From positions 35,955 through 99,954 of the forward strand of contig CAUUJV010000006.1 of the NCBI GenBank assembly GCA_963545565.1: a DNA stretch of 64,000 bases, in the 5' to 3' direction. Under the pieces are notes generated by a model. It was not told the DNA's origin. It made no database searches and saw nothing but the letters and a program-made list of their open reading frames with translations. The translations under genes were made by a program, and so were the position numbers. This DNA comes from CAUUJV01 sp963545565 (lineage in GTDB: Bacteria > Actinomycetota > Actinomycetes > Actinomycetales > Bifidobacteriaceae). Positions 9,706-17,364 of the stretch are shown here, piece after piece (position 1 is the first letter of the stretch; every line of letters starts with the position of its first letter).

Positions 9706-9738
9706 ATTGACATCACAACCTAGTTTAAAGGAGTAGTT

Positions 9739-11034
9739 GTGTCTGCAATTGAAAGTGTATACGCACGTCAAATTCTTGACTCTCGTGGCAACCCAACCGT
9801 ACAAGTTGTATTGACAACTGAACTTGGCGTTACCGGAAATGGTCTTGTTCCTTCAGGTGCTTCAACTGGTGAGGCAGAAGCTTGGGAACGCCGCGATGGC
9901 GATAAGTCCGTTTACATGGGCAAGGGTGTCCTTGATGCAGTAAAGGCAGTGAACGAGGTTATTGCTCCAGCTGTTATCGGCATGGAAGTTTCCGATCAGC
10001 GTTCACTCGACGCAACCATGATTGAGCTTGATGGCACTGCAAATAAGGGTAAGCTTGGTGCAAACGCAATCCTCGGCGTTTCCCTCGCAGCTATCTATGC
10101 AGCAGCTGAGGAAGAAGAAGCACCTTTGTACCGCTATTTGGGCGGTACAAATGGTCATATTCTCCCAGTTCCAAACATGAACATTATGAATGGTGGCGCA
10201 CACGCTGACTTCGCAACCGATATTCAGGAATACATGATTTCCCCTTACGGTTTCGAAACATACAGCGAAGCACTCCGCGCTGGTGTTGAGGTATACCACA
10301 CCCTTAAGAACGTTCTTAAGAAGGAAGGTCTCGCAACTGGCCTCGGCGATGAGGGCGGTTTCGCTCCTAAGATGAAGTCTAATGAAGACTCCCTCAAGTA
10401 CATCATCCGCGCAATCGAGTCTGCTGGTTATGAGCCAGGTAAGCAGATTGGTATTTCTCTTGACGTTGCATCTTCCGAGTTCTACAACAAGGAAACCAAC
10501 AAGTATAAGTTCGATGGTGAAGAGCGTGAAGCAGCTTACATGCTCGATTACTATGAGAAGCTCGTAAACGAGTATCCAATCGTATCCATCGAAGATCCAT
10601 TCCAGGAAGAAGGTTGGGAAGACTGGGCAGCAATTACTGCACGCCTTGGTGACCGTCTTCAGTTCGTAGGCGACGATTTGCTCGTAACCAACCCAGCACG
10701 TTTGGTTAAGGGCATTGATCTTGGTGCAGCTAACTCCTTGCTCGTAAAGCTCAACCAGATTGGTACTGTTACTGAGACTCTCGACGCAATCGAGCTCGCT
10801 ACCAAGAATGGCTTCACTTCTATGGTTTCCCATCGTTCTGGTGAGACTTCTGACACCACAATTTCTGATCTCGCTGTTGCAAAGAACACCGGTCAGATTA
10901 AGACAGGTGCACCTGCACGTGGTGAGCGTATTGCTAAGTACAACCGCCTTATTGAGATTGAAGAAGAGCTTGGCTCCAACGCTCAGTATGCTGGCTACTC
11001 TGCATTCAAGGCTTGCAAGAAGTACACCAAGTAG
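9739..11034 (+). CDS. eno: Enolase
   Basis: Enolase (431 residues) converts 2-phosphoglycerate to phosphoenolpyruvate; pyruvate kinase, the next enzyme, is also in this window. Visible motifs: ARQILDSRGNPTVQV, the mobile loop PSGASTGEAEAWE, NIMNGGAHADF, GLGDEGGFAP, the metal-binding SIEDPF and the signature LLVKLNQIGTVTETL. The start is GTG at 9739 with a strong AAAGGAG upstream. Codon use is strongly biased (many GCA, AAG, GTA), as expected of a highly expressed gene. It forms its own unit, ended by the terminator at 11064. Confidence 0.97.
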   Translation: MSAIESVYARQILDSRGNPTVQVVLTTELGVTGNGLVPSGASTGEAEAWERRDGDKSVYMGKGVLDAVKAVNEVIAPAVIGMEVSDQRSLDATMIELDGTANKGKLGANAILGVSLAAIYAAAEEEEAPLYRYLGGTNGHILPVPNMNIMNGGAHADFATDIQEYMISPYGFETYSEALRAGVEVYHTLKNVLKKEGLATGLGDEGGFAPKMKSNEDSLKYIIRAIESAGYEPGKQIGISLDVASSEFYNKETNKYKFDGEEREAAYMLDYYEKLVNEYPIVSIEDPFQEEGWEDWAAITARLGDRLQFVGDDLLVTNPARLVKGIDLGAANSLLVKLNQIGTVTETLDAIELATKNGFTSMVSHRSGETSDTTISDLAVAKNTGQIKTGAPARGERIAKYNRLIEIEEELGSNAQYAGYSAFKACKKYTK

Positions 11035-11063
11035 TAACACGCTTAAATTTAAAGCGCTGAATT

Positions 11064-11103
11064 AATACCCGCCCCTCAAGCGTCGAGTGCGGCGGGTATT
11101 TTC
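11064..11103 (+). terminator. Rho-independent terminator of eno
   Basis: A perfect 10-base stem, AATACCCGCC (11064-11073) with GGCGGGTATT (11091-11100), has a 17-base loop and is followed by TTCG. The T-run is short, but the stem is very strong. The next start codon is only ten bases past the stem. Confidence 0.85.
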
Positions 11104-11109
11104 GTATGC

Positions 11110-11667
11110 ATGAGCATGCGCACACCCTCAAGAGCACAGCGTACCGAGAGTACACAGAGTACGCTGAGTGCCAGAAAGAAAACTAAGAAGAGTGTACGCA
11201 AAGTGGGCTCAAATAATGGTGCGGGGCCAATTGCGTTTTTTGTTATGGTCATTATCGTTATTTTTTCAATTTTCCAATTTCTCGTAGTTTTTCAAACTTA
11301 TGCAGTCAACGTGTCACAGCTCAATTCGTTGAAGCGTCAGGAAGCATCATTAATTGCCGAAAAAGCTCGGCTCAAGAATCAGATTTCGCGCTGGAATGAT
11401 GATGCGTATGTTACAGCGTTAGCTCGTGAGCGTCTTGGCTTCATTTATTCGGGCGAAAAGTCTGTGAGACTTCAGAATTCGACACATAGCTCTACCACGA
11501 GTTCATCTAGTTCTTCGTCTTCGTCATCCAATACCAGCAGCAAATTGCCGTGGTACCAGGAAATGCTTTATAACGTGCAAAAAGCTGATCAACTCGGCAA
11601 CAAGACAAAGAAGGCGAAGAAGCAGTCTACGAGCTCTTCAAGTTCAACCACAAGTTCGGAGCAGTAA
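11110..11667 (+). CDS. FtsB/DivIC-like septum formation initiator
   Basis: A 185-residue single-pass membrane protein of the FtsB/DivIC family, which links early and late division proteins. It has a basic cytoplasmic N-terminus (residues 1-38), a membrane helix at about 41-65, a coiled-coil with LNSLKRQEASLIAEKARLK and the family motif ALARERLGFI. The extracellular end is long and rich in serine, with runs near 122-140 and 172-183, unlike the short tail of typical FtsB. No Shine-Dalgarno is seen: the ATG lies ten bases past the eno terminator, so translation may be leaderless or start at the ATG at 11116. It overlaps the next gene by one base. The FtsB-DUF501-ppx order is typical of actinobacteria. 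Confidence 0.85.
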   Translation: MSMRTPSRAQRTESTQSTLSARKKTKKSVRKVGSNNGAGPIAFFVMVIIVIFSIFQFLVVFQTYAVNVSQLNSLKRQEASLIAEKARLKNQISRWNDDAYVTALARERLGFIYSGEKSVRLQNSTHSSTTSSSSSSSSSSNTSSKLPWYQEMLYNVQKADQLGNKTKKAKKQSTSSSSSTTSSEQ

Positions 11668-12272
11668 TGGCGACAGCACTTGATTCCCTTAATATTTCTG
11701 CGAAGGTTCAAGAATTTCTTTCTGCTGGTGTTTCTGAAGAAGATATTGCCGCAGTGGAAAACCAATTAGGTCGGTATCCACGTGGAATGGTTGCAGTTGG
11801 TTCACGTTGTGTGTGCGGGCAGCCACTGACAACGGTTACGCGGCCGCTTGTGAACGGAAAAATACCATTTCCAACAACGTTCTATCTGTGTAATCCGGTG
11901 GCAACAAAAGCTGTTTCCCGTGTGGAAGCAGCAGGAGATATGGCAGTATTTTCCACGATGGTTGGGCAGGATACCAACGTTCCTGAAGTACGCGCGGCCT
12001 ATAAGAAAGCTCATGAGATTTATCTTGAATTCCGCCATGAACTTGCAGTTGCTTTAGGAGATGGTGAAGAACATATTCAAAATATCAGCGCTGGTGGTAT
12101 GCCTGAACGTGTGAAATGCCTTCACGCTTTAGTTGGTCAATCTCTGAGCCTAGGCAGAGGGATCAATCCGATTGGTGACATGGTACTTGATCAGATAAAA
12201 GATGAATTTGACCCTACAGTTTGTAGATGCTCTGTTGCCTCAAACAGCTCTATTAAGGAGAACACACTATGA
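11667..12272 (+). CDS. DUF501 domain-containing protein
   Basis: A 201-residue protein of the DUF501 family; the function is unknown. The family occurs next to septum initiator and exopolyphosphatase genes in actinobacteria, as it does here. Visible: GRYPRGMVAVGSRCVCGQPLTTVTRP with a CxC pair, FPTTFYLCNP, and a C-terminal stretch with MPERVKCLHALVGQSLSLGRGINPIGD and a final VCRC. The several conserved cysteines could bind a metal, but this is inference. Its ATG overlaps the ftsB stop (TAATG) and its end overlaps ppx by four bases, so all three are translationally coupled. Confidence 0.85.
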   Translation: MATALDSLNISAKVQEFLSAGVSEEDIAAVENQLGRYPRGMVAVGSRCVCGQPLTTVTRPLVNGKIPFPTTFYLCNPVATKAVSRVEAAGDMAVFSTMVGQDTNVPEVRAAYKKAHEIYLEFRHELAVALGDGEEHIQNISAGGMPERVKCLHALVGQSLSLGRGINPIGDMVLDQIKDEFDPTVCRCSVASNSSIKENTL

Positions 12273-13321
12273 GCCAAACCGGTAAACGTAGCGTAACAGT
12301 AGCCGGAGTGGATTGCGGCACAAACTCTATACGACTCATGGTTACTCGGTTCTTCGATGATGGGACGTATGAGATTCTTCTCCCGCGCGTGATGCGTGTA
12401 GTTCGCTTGGGGGAGAATATCGACGAAACTCAGCGCTTTAGTGAGGCTGCTCTTCAACGCACATTCGAGGCTATTGATGAGTTTGAAGTGATGCTTGCCG
12501 ATTACGATGTGGACGCTATCCGTTTTGTGGCAACTAGTGCTACACGCGATGCCCGTAATCGCAGTGAATTTGAGGATTACGTTGAACAGCATCTTGGCGT
12601 CCGTCCTGATGTTATATCTGGCAAAGAAGAGGCTCGTTTAAGCTTCCTCGGTGCTTTAAGCGTAATCGAAAAGAATAAGAACGCTCAGCCTCCATTTATG
12701 GTGATTGATTTAGGCGGTGGTTCAACGGAACTGGTTTTGGGTGGAGATGGCGTTCACACTCCTGCTGATCAGGTAGCATCTGCTTTTTCCATGAATATCG
12801 GTTCTGTGCGTATGAGTGAACGTCATAAGCTGATTGATTCGCCTACCCAAGAATCTATTGATGAGGCTATTGAAGACATTGATGCTCATATCGATAAAGC
12901 GTTTCGAGAAGTTCCTGCGGGATTAACTCGCACTATTGTTGGCGTTTCCGGTACTGTTACCACAATGAGTGCTGTGGCACTTGGTCAGCAAGAATATGAT
13001 CGTGATGCCGTAGATGGCGCAGTGCTTAATATTGATGCTGTCACAGCCGTAAATAATCGAGTGGTGCGAATGTCTCGTGCTGAGCGTGCCGAACTTGGAG
13101 TCATTCATCCGGGGCGTCTCGACGTTATTGGTGGCGGAGCTCTAGTCCTCACACGTGTTTTAGAACGTATTCGTCATGAATCTGTAAAACAAACTGTGCT
13201 TGCAGATAATGATGGCGGTAACACAGCTGATTCAGCTCCGATAACAACATTTATTGCGAGTGAACACGGTCTGCTTGACGGCATTGTTAAGGATTTAGGT
13301 TTACGCTTATTGCAATCTTAA
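12269..13321 (+). CDS. ppx: Ppx/GppA-type exopolyphosphatase
   Basis: A member of the actin-like Ppx/GppA phosphatase family (350 residues), which hydrolyses terminal phosphates from polyphosphate or converts pppGpp to ppGpp. Motifs: phosphate 1 loop VAGVDCGTNSIRLMV near residues 10-24, TSATRDARN, SGKEEARLSFLGAL, the second nucleotide loop VIDLGGGSTELVLG, and VGVSGTVTTMSAV. It is the short actinobacterial form without a C-terminal HD domain. The start overlaps DUF501 by ATGA. From sequence alone I cannot separate polyphosphatase from pppGpp hydrolase activity. Confidence 0.9.
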   Translation: MSQTGKRSVTVAGVDCGTNSIRLMVTRFFDDGTYEILLPRVMRVVRLGENIDETQRFSEAALQRTFEAIDEFEVMLADYDVDAIRFVATSATRDARNRSEFEDYVEQHLGVRPDVISGKEEARLSFLGALSVIEKNKNAQPPFMVIDLGGGSTELVLGGDGVHTPADQVASAFSMNIGSVRMSERHKLIDSPTQESIDEAIEDIDAHIDKAFREVPAGLTRTIVGVSGTVTTMSAVALGQQEYDRDAVDGAVLNIDAVTAVNNRVVRMSRAERAELGVIHPGRLDVIGGGALVLTRVLERIRHESVKQTVLADNDGGNTADSAPITTFIASEHGLLDGIVKDLGLRLLQS

Positions 13322-13355
13322 ACGCAACGAGTTCGCATTAAGTCATGTCTTGTGG

Positions 13356-13361
13356 CATAAT
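13356..13361 (+). promoter_or_regulatory. Possible -10 box for tRNA-Leu(TAA)
   Basis: CATAAT lies 15 bases before the mature tRNA 5' end, with TTCGCA 18 bases further upstream as a weak -35. The position suits a short precursor leader. Prediction by consensus only. Confidence 0.35.
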
Positions 13362-13376
13362 GGTCAAGTTGCATAA

Positions 13377-13458
13377 GCCCCAGTGGCGGAATCGGTAGAC
13401 GCACCGGACTTAAAATCCGTTGTCTTTGGACGTGTGGGTTCAAGTCCCACCTGGGGTA
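13377..13458 (+). tRNA. tRNA-Leu (anticodon TAA)
   Basis: An 82-base class II tRNA. The acceptor stem GCCCCAG pairs with CTGGGGT (one G-U), the discriminator is A, and CCA is not encoded. The anticodon loop reads CTTAAAA, giving TAA for UUA codons. The variable arm is long (TGTCTTTGGACGT region), as normal for tRNA-Leu, and the T-arm is GTGGG-TTCAAGT-CCCAC. It sits between ppx and the FKBP gene. It contrasts with the short-armed Leu-like tRNA at 49235. Confidence 0.95.
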
Positions 13459-13515
13459 CGAATGGGCTGGTGTATATAGATGGGTTTGAGCCGGCAGCAG
13501 CACAAAGGAGTAACA

Positions 13516-13926
13516 ATGAGTGCACAAGATATGCCTGAGGTTAATGCCGGATTTGGTGCAGCGCCAGTAATCACTTTCCCAACGCAAACAGCGCCGGCTG
13601 GTTTGAAAAGCGTTGAACTTGTAGAAGGAGATGGTCCAGTAGTCCGCAAGGGTGACACCGTTACCGTGAACTATCATGGCGTAGTCTGGGGCAGTGATAA
13701 GCCTTTTGACTCCAGTTTTGACCGCCATCAGCCAGCCAGCTTCGGTATTGGCGTTGGTCAGGTTATTCGTGGGTGGGATAACACTGTTCCTGGTCATAAT
13801 GTTGGCTCACGTCTTGTTGTTTCTATTCCTCCTGAATATGGCTACGGTTCTCGCGGTATTCCGCAGGCTGGAATTGGTGGAACAGACACTTTGGTATTTG
13901 TTATTGACATTATTTCAACCCGCTAG
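13516..13926 (+). CDS. FKBP-type peptidyl-prolyl cis-trans isomerase
   Basis: A 136-residue single-domain FKBP that speeds proline isomerisation during protein folding. Visible FKBP core: GDTVTVNYHGVVWGSDKPFDSSFDR, the IGVGQVIRGWDNTVPG motif, VGSRLVVSIPPEYGYGSRG and a closing DTLVFVIDI. There is no signal peptide, so it is probably cytoplasmic. The start was set at 13516 because AAAGGAG ends five bases before it; the upstream part of the frame runs back towards the tRNA. greA follows after 20 bases and is likely in the same transcript. Confidence 0.93.
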   Translation: MSAQDMPEVNAGFGAAPVITFPTQTAPAGLKSVELVEGDGPVVRKGDTVTVNYHGVVWGSDKPFDSSFDRHQPASFGIGVGQVIRGWDNTVPGHNVGSRLVVSIPPEYGYGSRGIPQAGIGGTDTLVFVIDIISTR

Positions 13927-13946
13927 ATTCTTTTGAAAAGGGCATT

Positions 13947-14423
13947 ATGGCTGAAGAAAAGATTTTTCTGCTGACTCAAGCAGCATATGACAAGATGAAG
14001 GAAGAGCTGGAATATCGCTCTTCTAAGTTGCGTTCTGAAATAACTGAGCGTATTGCTGCTGCTCGTGCTGAAGGCGATTTGAGTGAGAATGGCGGCTATC
14101 ATGCAGCTCGTGAAGAGCAGAGCAAAAACGAAGGTCGCATCGAAGAGCTCACTGTTAAGCTTCGCGATTCTGAGATTTTGCAAGCTCCGCCTGAGGGCGT
14201 AGTAGGCAACGGTTCTGTCGTAGTGCTCGATGTTATGGGTCGTGAAATGACATACGTTCTGGGGACGCGCGAGATTGCTGTTGCGACGGATTACGATGTT
14301 ATCAGTCCAGAATCACCAATTGGTGCAGCTATTCTTGGTCACAATGCAGGAGATACAGTAACCTATAAGGCTCCTAATGGGCGTGACATTACAGTCGTTA
14401 TTAAAGAAGCAAAACCACTTTAG
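13947..14423 (+). CDS. greA: Transcription elongation factor GreA
   Basis: GreA (158 residues) enters the RNA polymerase secondary channel and stimulates cleavage of backtracked RNA. The N-terminal coiled coil contains the tip motif ARAEGDLSENGGYHAAREEQ, whose acidic residues position the catalytic metal. The C-terminal FKBP-like domain contains SPIGAAILGHNAGDTVTYKAPNGR. Length and motifs are standard. It is downstream of the FKBP isomerase gene and followed by a terminator shared with the convergent hemolysin III gene. Confidence 0.95.
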   Translation: MAEEKIFLLTQAAYDKMKEELEYRSSKLRSEITERIAAARAEGDLSENGGYHAAREEQSKNEGRIEELTVKLRDSEILQAPPEGVVGNGSVVVLDVMGREMTYVLGTREIAVATDYDVISPESPIGAAILGHNAGDTVTYKAPNGRDITVVIKEAKPL

Positions 14424-14504
14424 AGGCACTTTTTAGAGTATCTTTAATTTAGAATCTTTAAGCCTTTCTAAAGGACTTGTTAAGACATATATTCATATGT
14501 ACAT

Positions 14505-14564
14505 AATCCGCTGGATTTCGTGAAAAATATTTATATTTCATTGATATTTAGCGGATTTCTTTTT
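14505..14564 (+). terminator. Terminator after greA
   Basis: AATCCGCT (14505-14512) pairs with AGCGGATT (14550-14557). The AT-rich interior contains a nested TGAAAaATAT/ATATtTCA pairing, and the T-run TCTTTTTT follows. It ends greA transcription and abuts the stop codon of the opposite-strand gene. Confidence 0.65.
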
Positions 14565-15246
14565 AACGTAGAGCCACAATAACGAAGAAAATTGCAACCA
14601 TGTGGCACACATACCCTGCAACTGTTCCAAGATGGAATATTTCATGGAAGCCAAATACTCGCGGCCATGGGTCTGGATGACGCAGTCCATAGATGATTGC
14701 ACCGATGATATAGCAGATTCCACCCGAGATAATTAGCCACACAACAACTGGGCCAGCATAAGCAGATTGCCAGAAAAGTCCTAGATATACAGCCGCATAA
14801 ATCCCAAAGACAATGTACACCATTGTGTATAGCCATCGAGGAGCTTTAATCCAGAATACGTGAATAAGCAGTGCAACGAGAGTGCAACTCCAAATCGAGC
14901 CTAGAATTATAGCGCGCCATCTTGGGTCAAGCGCAAAAGCTATAGGAGTGTATGTACCGGCTATGAGAAGGAAAATATTAACGTGGTCAAAGCGGCGCAG
15001 CACGTCTGTAACTTTTTCAGACCAGTCACCTAAGTGGTAGCATGCAGAATTGCCGAACAAGATGAGTGAACACGTCATATATGCAGCGCATGCCCACTTA
15101 AGAGCGGCTCCGTGGGCTAGACAGATTAGTACGATTCCGCCGGCCAAGGCTAGGGGAGCAGCAACTAAATGAATCCATCCCCGCATCGCTGGTTTGCGGC
15201 GTCCATGAACGTCATAACGAATTTTGCGAGTTGCACTCTTACTCAT
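14563..15246 (-). CDS. Hemolysin III family (PAQR/TrhA-like) membrane protein
   Basis: A 227-residue protein with about seven membrane helices, of the hemolysin III/PAQR family. Conserved residues seen: GNSACYHLGDW, FDHVNIFLLIAGTYTPIA and, near the end, FHEIFHLGTVAGYVCHM; the His and Asp residues form the metal site of the family. Bacterial members (TrhA) are linked to membrane lipid homeostasis, and the hemolysin name is historical. The start at 15246 is supported by TAGGAGGG eight bases upstream. It stands alone on the minus strand, divergent from pdtaS. Confidence 0.88.
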   Translation of the reverse strand: MSKSATRKIRYDVHGRRKPAMRGWIHLVAAPLALAGGIVLICLAHGAALKWACAAYMTCSLILFGNSACYHLGDWSEKVTDVLRRFDHVNIFLLIAGTYTPIAFALDPRWRAIILGSIWSCTLVALLIHVFWIKAPRWLYTMVYIVFGIYAAVYLGLFWQSAYAGPVVVWLIISGGICYIIGAIIYGLRHPDPWPRVFGFHEIFHLGTVAGYVCHMVAIFFVIVALR

Positions 15247-15365
15247 TTGTGCCCTCCTAAATTTACAAGAATATATGAGCCATTCTAGTAACTAGTAATG
15301 TGTTCTGAAACTAAAAGGTTACACACTCTTAAGTCAGAATCTTGTAAATGCTCTACGATAAGGGT

Positions 15366-16871
15366 ATGGCAAGTTTTACGTATCTTCTTTCACAGTGCAA
15401 AGATTATGATGATTCCGACCGTGAGTGGCTTCATCATCTCGTGGCAGATTGGCAGCCCATTGCCGATTTAAATTTTGCGGATTTGATGTTGGTAGTGCCT
15501 ACAATCAATGATAATAATGAGCTTGTCTATAAGGTTGCTGCGCAATGCCGCTCATCAGCTGTGGTTTCACGCGCCGTTGATGACATTGTGGGAGAAGAAA
15601 TTCCTTCAATGCTTATTCCTTCTGTTGAAAGTGCTATGCGCAATTCTGTGATTTCGCGCTTAGATCACTATCGGATGATTGGTCCGATAACAGTATGTGA
15701 TGTTTTTGCTCCAGTGATGCATAACGGAAAAGTACTTGGCGTGGTTATTCGTGAAACTAATATGGTCACTCGTATGGCGAATGGGCATTATGAGAGCGAA
15801 AGCATCGGGGTCGGCAAAATTCTGTACGAGATGATCTCCGATAGTCGTTTCCCATATCCCGTGACTGCGGTTTCTGCTCGTTATCATGACACTCGCGTTT
15901 CTGACGGCTTTGTGATTCTTTCGGCTGATGGAGTGATTGAATATGCTGCTCCAAATGCTGTGAGTTGCTTCCGTCATCTGGGGTCTAATGATGACATCAT
16001 AGGTAAGTATCTCAGTGAAGTAGTGACTGAGCATATCCATGAGAATGATATTGTTCCTGAATCACTACCTATAGCTCTTTCTGGGAAAATGGCCGTAGAC
16101 TCAGAGATTGAAACAGTACGGGCTACGATTTCAATTCGTTCCTTACCGCTCTGGCAAAATGGTGAACGTTCTGGGGCAGTTATACTGCTGCGCGATATCA
16201 CTGAAATTCGCCGTAAAGAGCATGATATCGAAACAAAAAATGCAACTATTTCTGAGATTCATCATCGTGTAAAGAATAATCTGCAGGCTGTTTCAGCTTT
16301 GCTTCGTCTGCAGGCACGCCGTACAAAGAGTGATGAAGTACGTAAAGAGCTTGAAGAGGCTCAACGCCGCGTATCTACTATTGCTGTGGTTCATGAGGGA
16401 TTGAGCCAAACTGCGGATGAGGTGGTGGACTTTGATGCTGTTATCAGTAATTTGCTCAAGATGGCAGTGGAAGTTGCTACAACGTTAGATCAGCATATCA
16501 GCATTGAATATGTTGGCAAATTTGGAAAAATGCCAGCTCAAGATGCAACACCGTTGTCACTGATTCTCACGGAACTTATTACGAACTGTGTTGAGCATGG
16601 CTTTGAGAACCGAAAGGATGGTCTTATTAAGATTTCTGTTGGTCGCTCCAGGAATGTTCTCAATATCGTTGTGGAAGATAATGGTAACGGGCTTGACACT
16701 GAGTTCAATGAAAAAGGTAAGGCAGCACGCGCATCAGGTTCGGGCTTAGGCACCCAGATTATTAATACTTTTGTAACGAATGATTTTGGTGGCACCATTA
16801 AATGGCTGCCTAGCAGAGATCAGGGAACACGTGTTGAATTAAATCTCAAGCTTCGCGCAGTTCATCAGTAG
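15366..16871 (+). CDS. pdtaS: PdtaS-type sensor histidine kinase
   Basis: A 501-residue soluble histidine kinase. It has an N-terminal PdtaS GAF-like domain (about 1-150), a PAS domain (about 170-280, ending AVILLRDITEIRRKE), the HisKA_2 phospho-acceptor helix IHHRVKNNLQAVSALLRLQ with His near residue 298, and an HATPase domain (ELITNCVEHGFE, EDNGNGL, GSGLGTQII). The family phosphorylates the ANTAR regulator PdtaR, which binds RNA; a PdtaR gene is at 49372. No membrane helices are seen. An in-frame ATG lies upstream at 15348. The convergent whiB neighbour is also found beside pdtaS in mycobacteria. Confidence 0.9.
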   Translation: MASFTYLLSQCKDYDDSDREWLHHLVADWQPIADLNFADLMLVVPTINDNNELVYKVAAQCRSSAVVSRAVDDIVGEEIPSMLIPSVESAMRNSVISRLDHYRMIGPITVCDVFAPVMHNGKVLGVVIRETNMVTRMANGHYESESIGVGKILYEMISDSRFPYPVTAVSARYHDTRVSDGFVILSADGVIEYAAPNAVSCFRHLGSNDDIIGKYLSEVVTEHIHENDIVPESLPIALSGKMAVDSEIETVRATISIRSLPLWQNGERSGAVILLRDITEIRRKEHDIETKNATISEIHHRVKNNLQAVSALLRLQARRTKSDEVRKELEEAQRRVSTIAVVHEGLSQTADEVVDFDAVISNLLKMAVEVATTLDQHISIEYVGKFGKMPAQDATPLSLILTELITNCVEHGFENRKDGLIKISVGRSRNVLNIVVEDNGNGLDTEFNEKGKAARASGSGLGTQIINTFVTNDFGGTIKWLPSRDQGTRVELNLKLRAVHQ

Positions 16872-16920
16872 TATTTTGGCTCCTCTTGCACCTGTACAAA
16901 ATATGAGTGTAAGAGACACA

Positions 16921-16963
16921 AAAAGGTGGGGAAATCGGTTATCCGATTCTCTCCACCTTTTTG
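16921..16963 (+). terminator. Bidirectional terminator between pdtaS and whiB
   Basis: AAAAGGTGG (16921-16929) pairs with CCACCTTTT (16953-16961), with an inner ATCGG-TTAT-CCGAT hairpin. T-runs occur on both strands. It lies between the two convergent genes and can serve both. Confidence 0.85.
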
Positions 16964-17007
16964 TATTGAATAGTTTATGAAGTACTTATAGAGATAGAGC
17001 CCTAAAA

Positions 17008-17289
17008 CTACTTCTGCATTTGTGCTGCTGCACTGCGGCGAGCGCGCATAGCACGGCGCTTTAGAGCGCGGCGTTCATCCTCACTCATTCCGCCCCACAC
17101 ACCATAATCCTGATTAGTATCAAGCGCACTCTTCAAGCAAGCATCAATAACTTCGCATGAACGGCAAACAGTCTTAGCTTCTTCAATTTGCTGATATGCA
17201 GCACCAGTATTTCCAACTGGGAAGAAGAGTTCAGGATCTTTATCGCGGCATGCTGCTTTTGCTCGCCAATCGTATGCACTACTACTCAC
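17008..17289 (-). CDS. WhiB-family iron-sulfur transcriptional regulator (WhiB1-like)
   Basis: A 93-residue Wbl protein that holds a 4Fe-4S cluster and, in relatives, binds the primary sigma factor to control transcription. The four cluster cysteines are at 14, 42, 45 and 51 (C-x27-C-x2-C-x5-C). They are followed by the GVWGGMSEDERRALKRR turn and a basic C-terminal tail, which contacts DNA in relatives. The frame extends 20 codons upstream, but the GTG at 17289 has GGAGG eight bases before it and gives the WhiB1-type N-terminus. It is convergent with pdtaS, as in mycobacteria, where whiB1 neighbours pdtaS. Confidence 0.93.
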   Translation of the reverse strand: MSSSAYDWRAKAACRDKDPELFFPVGNTGAAYQQIEEAKTVCRSCEVIDACLKSALDTNQDYGVWGGMSEDERRALKRRAMRARRSAAAQMQK

Positions 17290-17364
17290 GTTTCGCCTCC
17301 AAAAAATAAGTCTACATAAGAGGTAACCATGAAAGCTACGACTTTTCAATACTTAGAAATATTT

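Noticed and set aside
9707..9712. TTGACA as the eno -35 box
   Set aside because: The -10 box would fall on the ribosome binding site and start codon.
10003..11040. 345-codon open frame antisense to eno
   Set aside because: Highly biased codons of eno leave the antisense frame open; no domain and no ribosome site.
13440..13658. Minus-strand frame over the tRNA-Leu end and the FKBP start
   Set aside because: It lies opposite a clearly conserved FKBP gene and includes tRNA sequence.
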